This document shows, piece by piece, positions 5,465 through 7,228 of a stretch of 7,228 nucleotides of DNA. A program made the translations under genes and the position numbers. The DNA comes from an uncultured Veillonella sp. (GTDB lineage Bacteria; Bacillota; Negativicutes; Veillonellales; Veillonellaceae). How positions within the stretch are numbered: the stretch's first letter is position 1; every line of letters begins with the position of its first letter. The notes under the pieces are model-generated. The model was not told the DNA's origin and made no database searches. It saw only the letters and a list, made by a program, of their open reading frames with translations. The stretch is from NCBI GenBank assembly GCA_915066865.1, contig CAJZEE010000095.1:1-7228 (forward strand). Reading direction: 5' to 3'.

Positions 5465-7063
5465 CTAATTAGGTTTTGCGTATTTTGCCATACATAAAAT
5501 GGCTGTTTCCGCACCATCAAGGGCAGCACTCATAATTCCCCCTGCATAGCCAGCCCCCTCACCCATAGGATAGAAACCTCCTACAGTAGGAGAAATGCGC
5601 TCTTCATTGCGTCCCATACGGAGCGGCGCAGAGGTACGCGTTTCAACGCCTGTCATACACACCGCAGGATCATCAAACCCTCGGATGCGACGCCCCCAGT
5701 ATGGCAAGGCCCGCTCTAATACGGATGTGACGAATGATGGCAAGCAATCATGTAAATCGCAATTTACAATACCTGGCTCGTAACTATATATACTATTTTG
5801 TACGCTAGGTGCCTGTGAAAGTCCTAAAAACTGCCCTACAGTTTGTGCTGGCGCATGGAAGTTAGAACCGCCCAACTCATAGGCTTTGCGTTCCCATTCT
5901 CGTTGAAATGAAACGCCATCTAATGGATGAGTACCAAAGTCATCTGGACCTACGTTGACTACGATAGCACTATTAGCAACACCGCTATCCCGAGCGTATA
6001 AACTCATGCCATTTACGACAACGCCACCCTCTTCAGAAGCAGATGCTACTACTTGACCTCCTGGGCACATACAGAAGCTATATGCAGTACGGCCTGATTC
6101 TTTATCGTGGTATACGAGAGAATATTCTGCTGCACCGAGGCCCAAACTAGATGGTTCTACACCATATTGGGACTCATCGATTACAGCCTGATCATGCTCA
6201 ATACGAACACCGATAGCAAATGGTTTTGCCGTCATTTCCACATTACGTTTATAAAGCATTTCATATGTGTCACGTGCACTATGGCCTACACCAGACAAAA
6301 CAACAGTCGTATCAATACGCTCACTACCATTAACTTCAACGCCTACGATACGGTCATTTTCAATAAATAAATCCGTTACCTTAGAACCAAAGCGGACTTC
6401 ACCGCCCCATTCGATGATGCGCTCACGCATGGCTTTTACCATGGTACGCAATTTATCTGTACCTACATGAGGTTTATGTTTATATAAAATTTCTTCAGGC
6501 GCACCAAACTCTACAAAGTATTTAGATATTTCATGTAACCGCGGATGGGTAATGCGAGTTGTCAACTTACCATCGGAAAAAGTTCCTGCGCCGCCTTCCC
6601 CAAATTGTACGTTGGACTCAGGCTTAAATATGCCCTTTTTCCAAAATGTCTCTACATCATGACTACGTGTATCTACATCTTGACCGCGTTCAAGCACGAT
6701 TGGGCGATAGCCTTCACGAGCTAAGTAAAAGGCTGCAAGCATCCCCGCAGGGCCAAAGCCCATAACAACAGGACGATGTGCTAATGGTACAGCCCCCAAA
6801 ACGATAGGTTCTGGATCTTCTGCAGCAAATACAGATACATCCTTTTCTTTACCAAGCTTTTTCATGACTTGAGCTTCATTATGAACCTCAATGAATAGGG
6901 TATATACAAAAACAATGTTTGGCTTCTTACGGGCATCTACGGCACGTCGAACAACATGAATCGTTTCGATAGCACCACGTAACGGGGGATATTTCTTTTC
7001 TACAATACTTTTGATATCCGACTTAACCGTAACAGCCACGCGGAGATTTATTATTCTAATCAT
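5465..7063 (-). CDS. FAD-dependent dehydrogenase-like flavoprotein (COG2509 type)
   Basis: This 532-residue protein belongs to a widespread but poorly characterized family annotated as FAD-dependent oxidoreductase or NAD(FAD)-utilizing dehydrogenase; the physiological substrate is unknown. Residues 1-95 form a small alpha/beta domain before the flavin fold. GFGPAG at 102-107 is the dinucleotide-binding GxGxxG loop, and the acidic residue ending the second strand is E126 in VLERG. The hallmark FGEGGAGTFSDGKL lies at 154-167, and SGVGHSARD at 257-265 is a second nucleotide-site strand. The end has ETRTSAPLRMGR at 474-485 and GFYPMGEGAGYAGGIMSAALDG at 497-517, which closes over the flavin. SFCMCPGG at 329-336 has a CxC pair that might be redox active, but this is a guess. 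There is no signal peptide, so it is cytosolic. The start at 7063 follows AGGAAAG at 7066-7072. It is co-oriented with glmM but separated by 186 bases and a promoter. Confidence 0.93.
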   Translation of the reverse strand: MIRIINLRVAVTVKSDIKSIVEKKYPPLRGAIETIHVVRRAVDARKKPNIVFVYTLFIEVHNEAQVMKKLGKEKDVSVFAAEDPEPIVLGAVPLAHRPVVMGFGPAGMLAAFYLAREGYRPIVLERGQDVDTRSHDVETFWKKGIFKPESNVQFGEGGAGTFSDGKLTTRITHPRLHEISKYFVEFGAPEEILYKHKPHVGTDKLRTMVKAMRERIIEWGGEVRFGSKVTDLFIENDRIVGVEVNGSERIDTTVVLSGVGHSARDTYEMLYKRNVEMTAKPFAIGVRIEHDQAVIDESQYGVEPSSLGLGAAEYSLVYHDKESGRTAYSFCMCPGGQVVASASEEGGVVVNGMSLYARDSGVANSAIVVNVGPDDFGTHPLDGVSFQREWERKAYELGGSNFHAPAQTVGQFLGLSQAPSVQNSIYSYEPGIVNCDLHDCLPSFVTSVLERALPYWGRRIRGFDDPAVCMTGVETRTSAPLRMGRNEERISPTVGGFYPMGEGAGYAGGIMSAALDGAETAILCMAKYAKPN

Positions 7064-7164
7064 ATCTTTCCTATTAAAGCCTCCCTTTTAGGCGAGCCTA
7101 CTTCTTTAATCTTTGACCAAAATTCTTTACCACTTGATCTGTAAGAAAATAGTCATACATCTTT

Positions 7165-7170
7165 ATTATA
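7165..7170 (-). promoter_or_regulatory. Possible -10 element upstream of the flavoprotein gene
   Basis: On the minus strand this is a perfect TATAAT, about 100 bases before the ATG at 7063. The base context lacks the TGn extension, and the hexamer 17 bases upstream (TATTAG) is a poor -35. The region is very AT-rich, so the call is weak. Bases 7064-7164 otherwise hold a second purine-rich GGGAGG (7080-7085) too far from the ATG to be the main ribosome binding site. Confidence 0.3.
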
Positions 7171-7210
7171 CAACACTACTATAAAAGCTAATATATAAAT
7201 CATAAAAAGG

Positions 7211-7227
7211 AGATCGGAAGAGCACAC
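7211..7227. other. Illumina adapter remnant at contig end
   Basis: AGATCGGAAGAGCACAC is identical to the first 17 bases of the standard TruSeq read-through adapter. The final base (7228, C) departs from the expected G. It is not genomic sequence, and the biological part of the window ends at about 7210. Confidence 0.95.
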
Positions 7228-7228
7228 C

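Noticed and set aside
5595..6470. Short plus-strand open frames within the flavoprotein gene.
   Set aside because: They are antisense shadows of a conserved gene, with no ribosome binding site or domain that I can see.

Overview
The window looks like a complete short assembly contig from a low-GC bacterium of the Firmicutes/Bacillota line. A Negativicute such as Veillonella is my best guess. That rests on overall gene style, base composition (about 43% GC in a hand-counted line of glmM, about 30% in a line of the TPR gene) and strong AGGAGG-type ribosome binding sites. No rRNA or other taxonomic marker is present, so the assignment is an inference. The last 17 matching bases (7211-7227) are an Illumina adapter remnant, so the biological sequence ends near 7210 and whatever lay upstream of the last gene is lost.

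Layout: (1) 151-1656, plus strand: a secreted protein with a long basic signal peptide, a Pro/Gly/Asn-rich linker and a repetitive right-handed beta-helix-like body. (2) 1660-1756: a large nested inverted repeat between two convergent genes, best read as a bidirectional terminator. (3) 1831-2937, minus: an AT-rich cytosolic protein with degenerate TPR-like helical repeats and unknown role, probably with its own promoter. (4) 3092-3142: a strong hairpin terminator. (5) 3176-3871, minus: an aspartate/glutamate-type amino-acid racemase. (6) 3926-5278, minus: glmM, phosphoglucosamine mutase. (7) 5465-7063, minus: an FAD-dependent dehydrogenase-like flavoprotein of the COG2509 type.

The last three genes point the same way. 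glmM and the racemase are 54 bases apart with no terminator between them, so they probably form one transcript that ends at 3092-3142. GlmM makes glucosamine-1-phosphate for UDP-GlcNAc, and a racemase can supply or recycle D-amino acids, so the pair can be read as cell-envelope supply. That link is an inference. glmM has a 186-base upstream gap holding a clear extended -10 promoter element, and a near-perfect palindrome just upstream of its ribosome binding site that may be an operator.

I saw no CRISPR array, tRNA, rRNA, transposase or phage gene. I do not see convincing evidence of a wholly new system. The items most worth a second look are the nested hairpin, the glmM leader palindrome, the anchorless beta-helix exoprotein and the orphan TPR protein.
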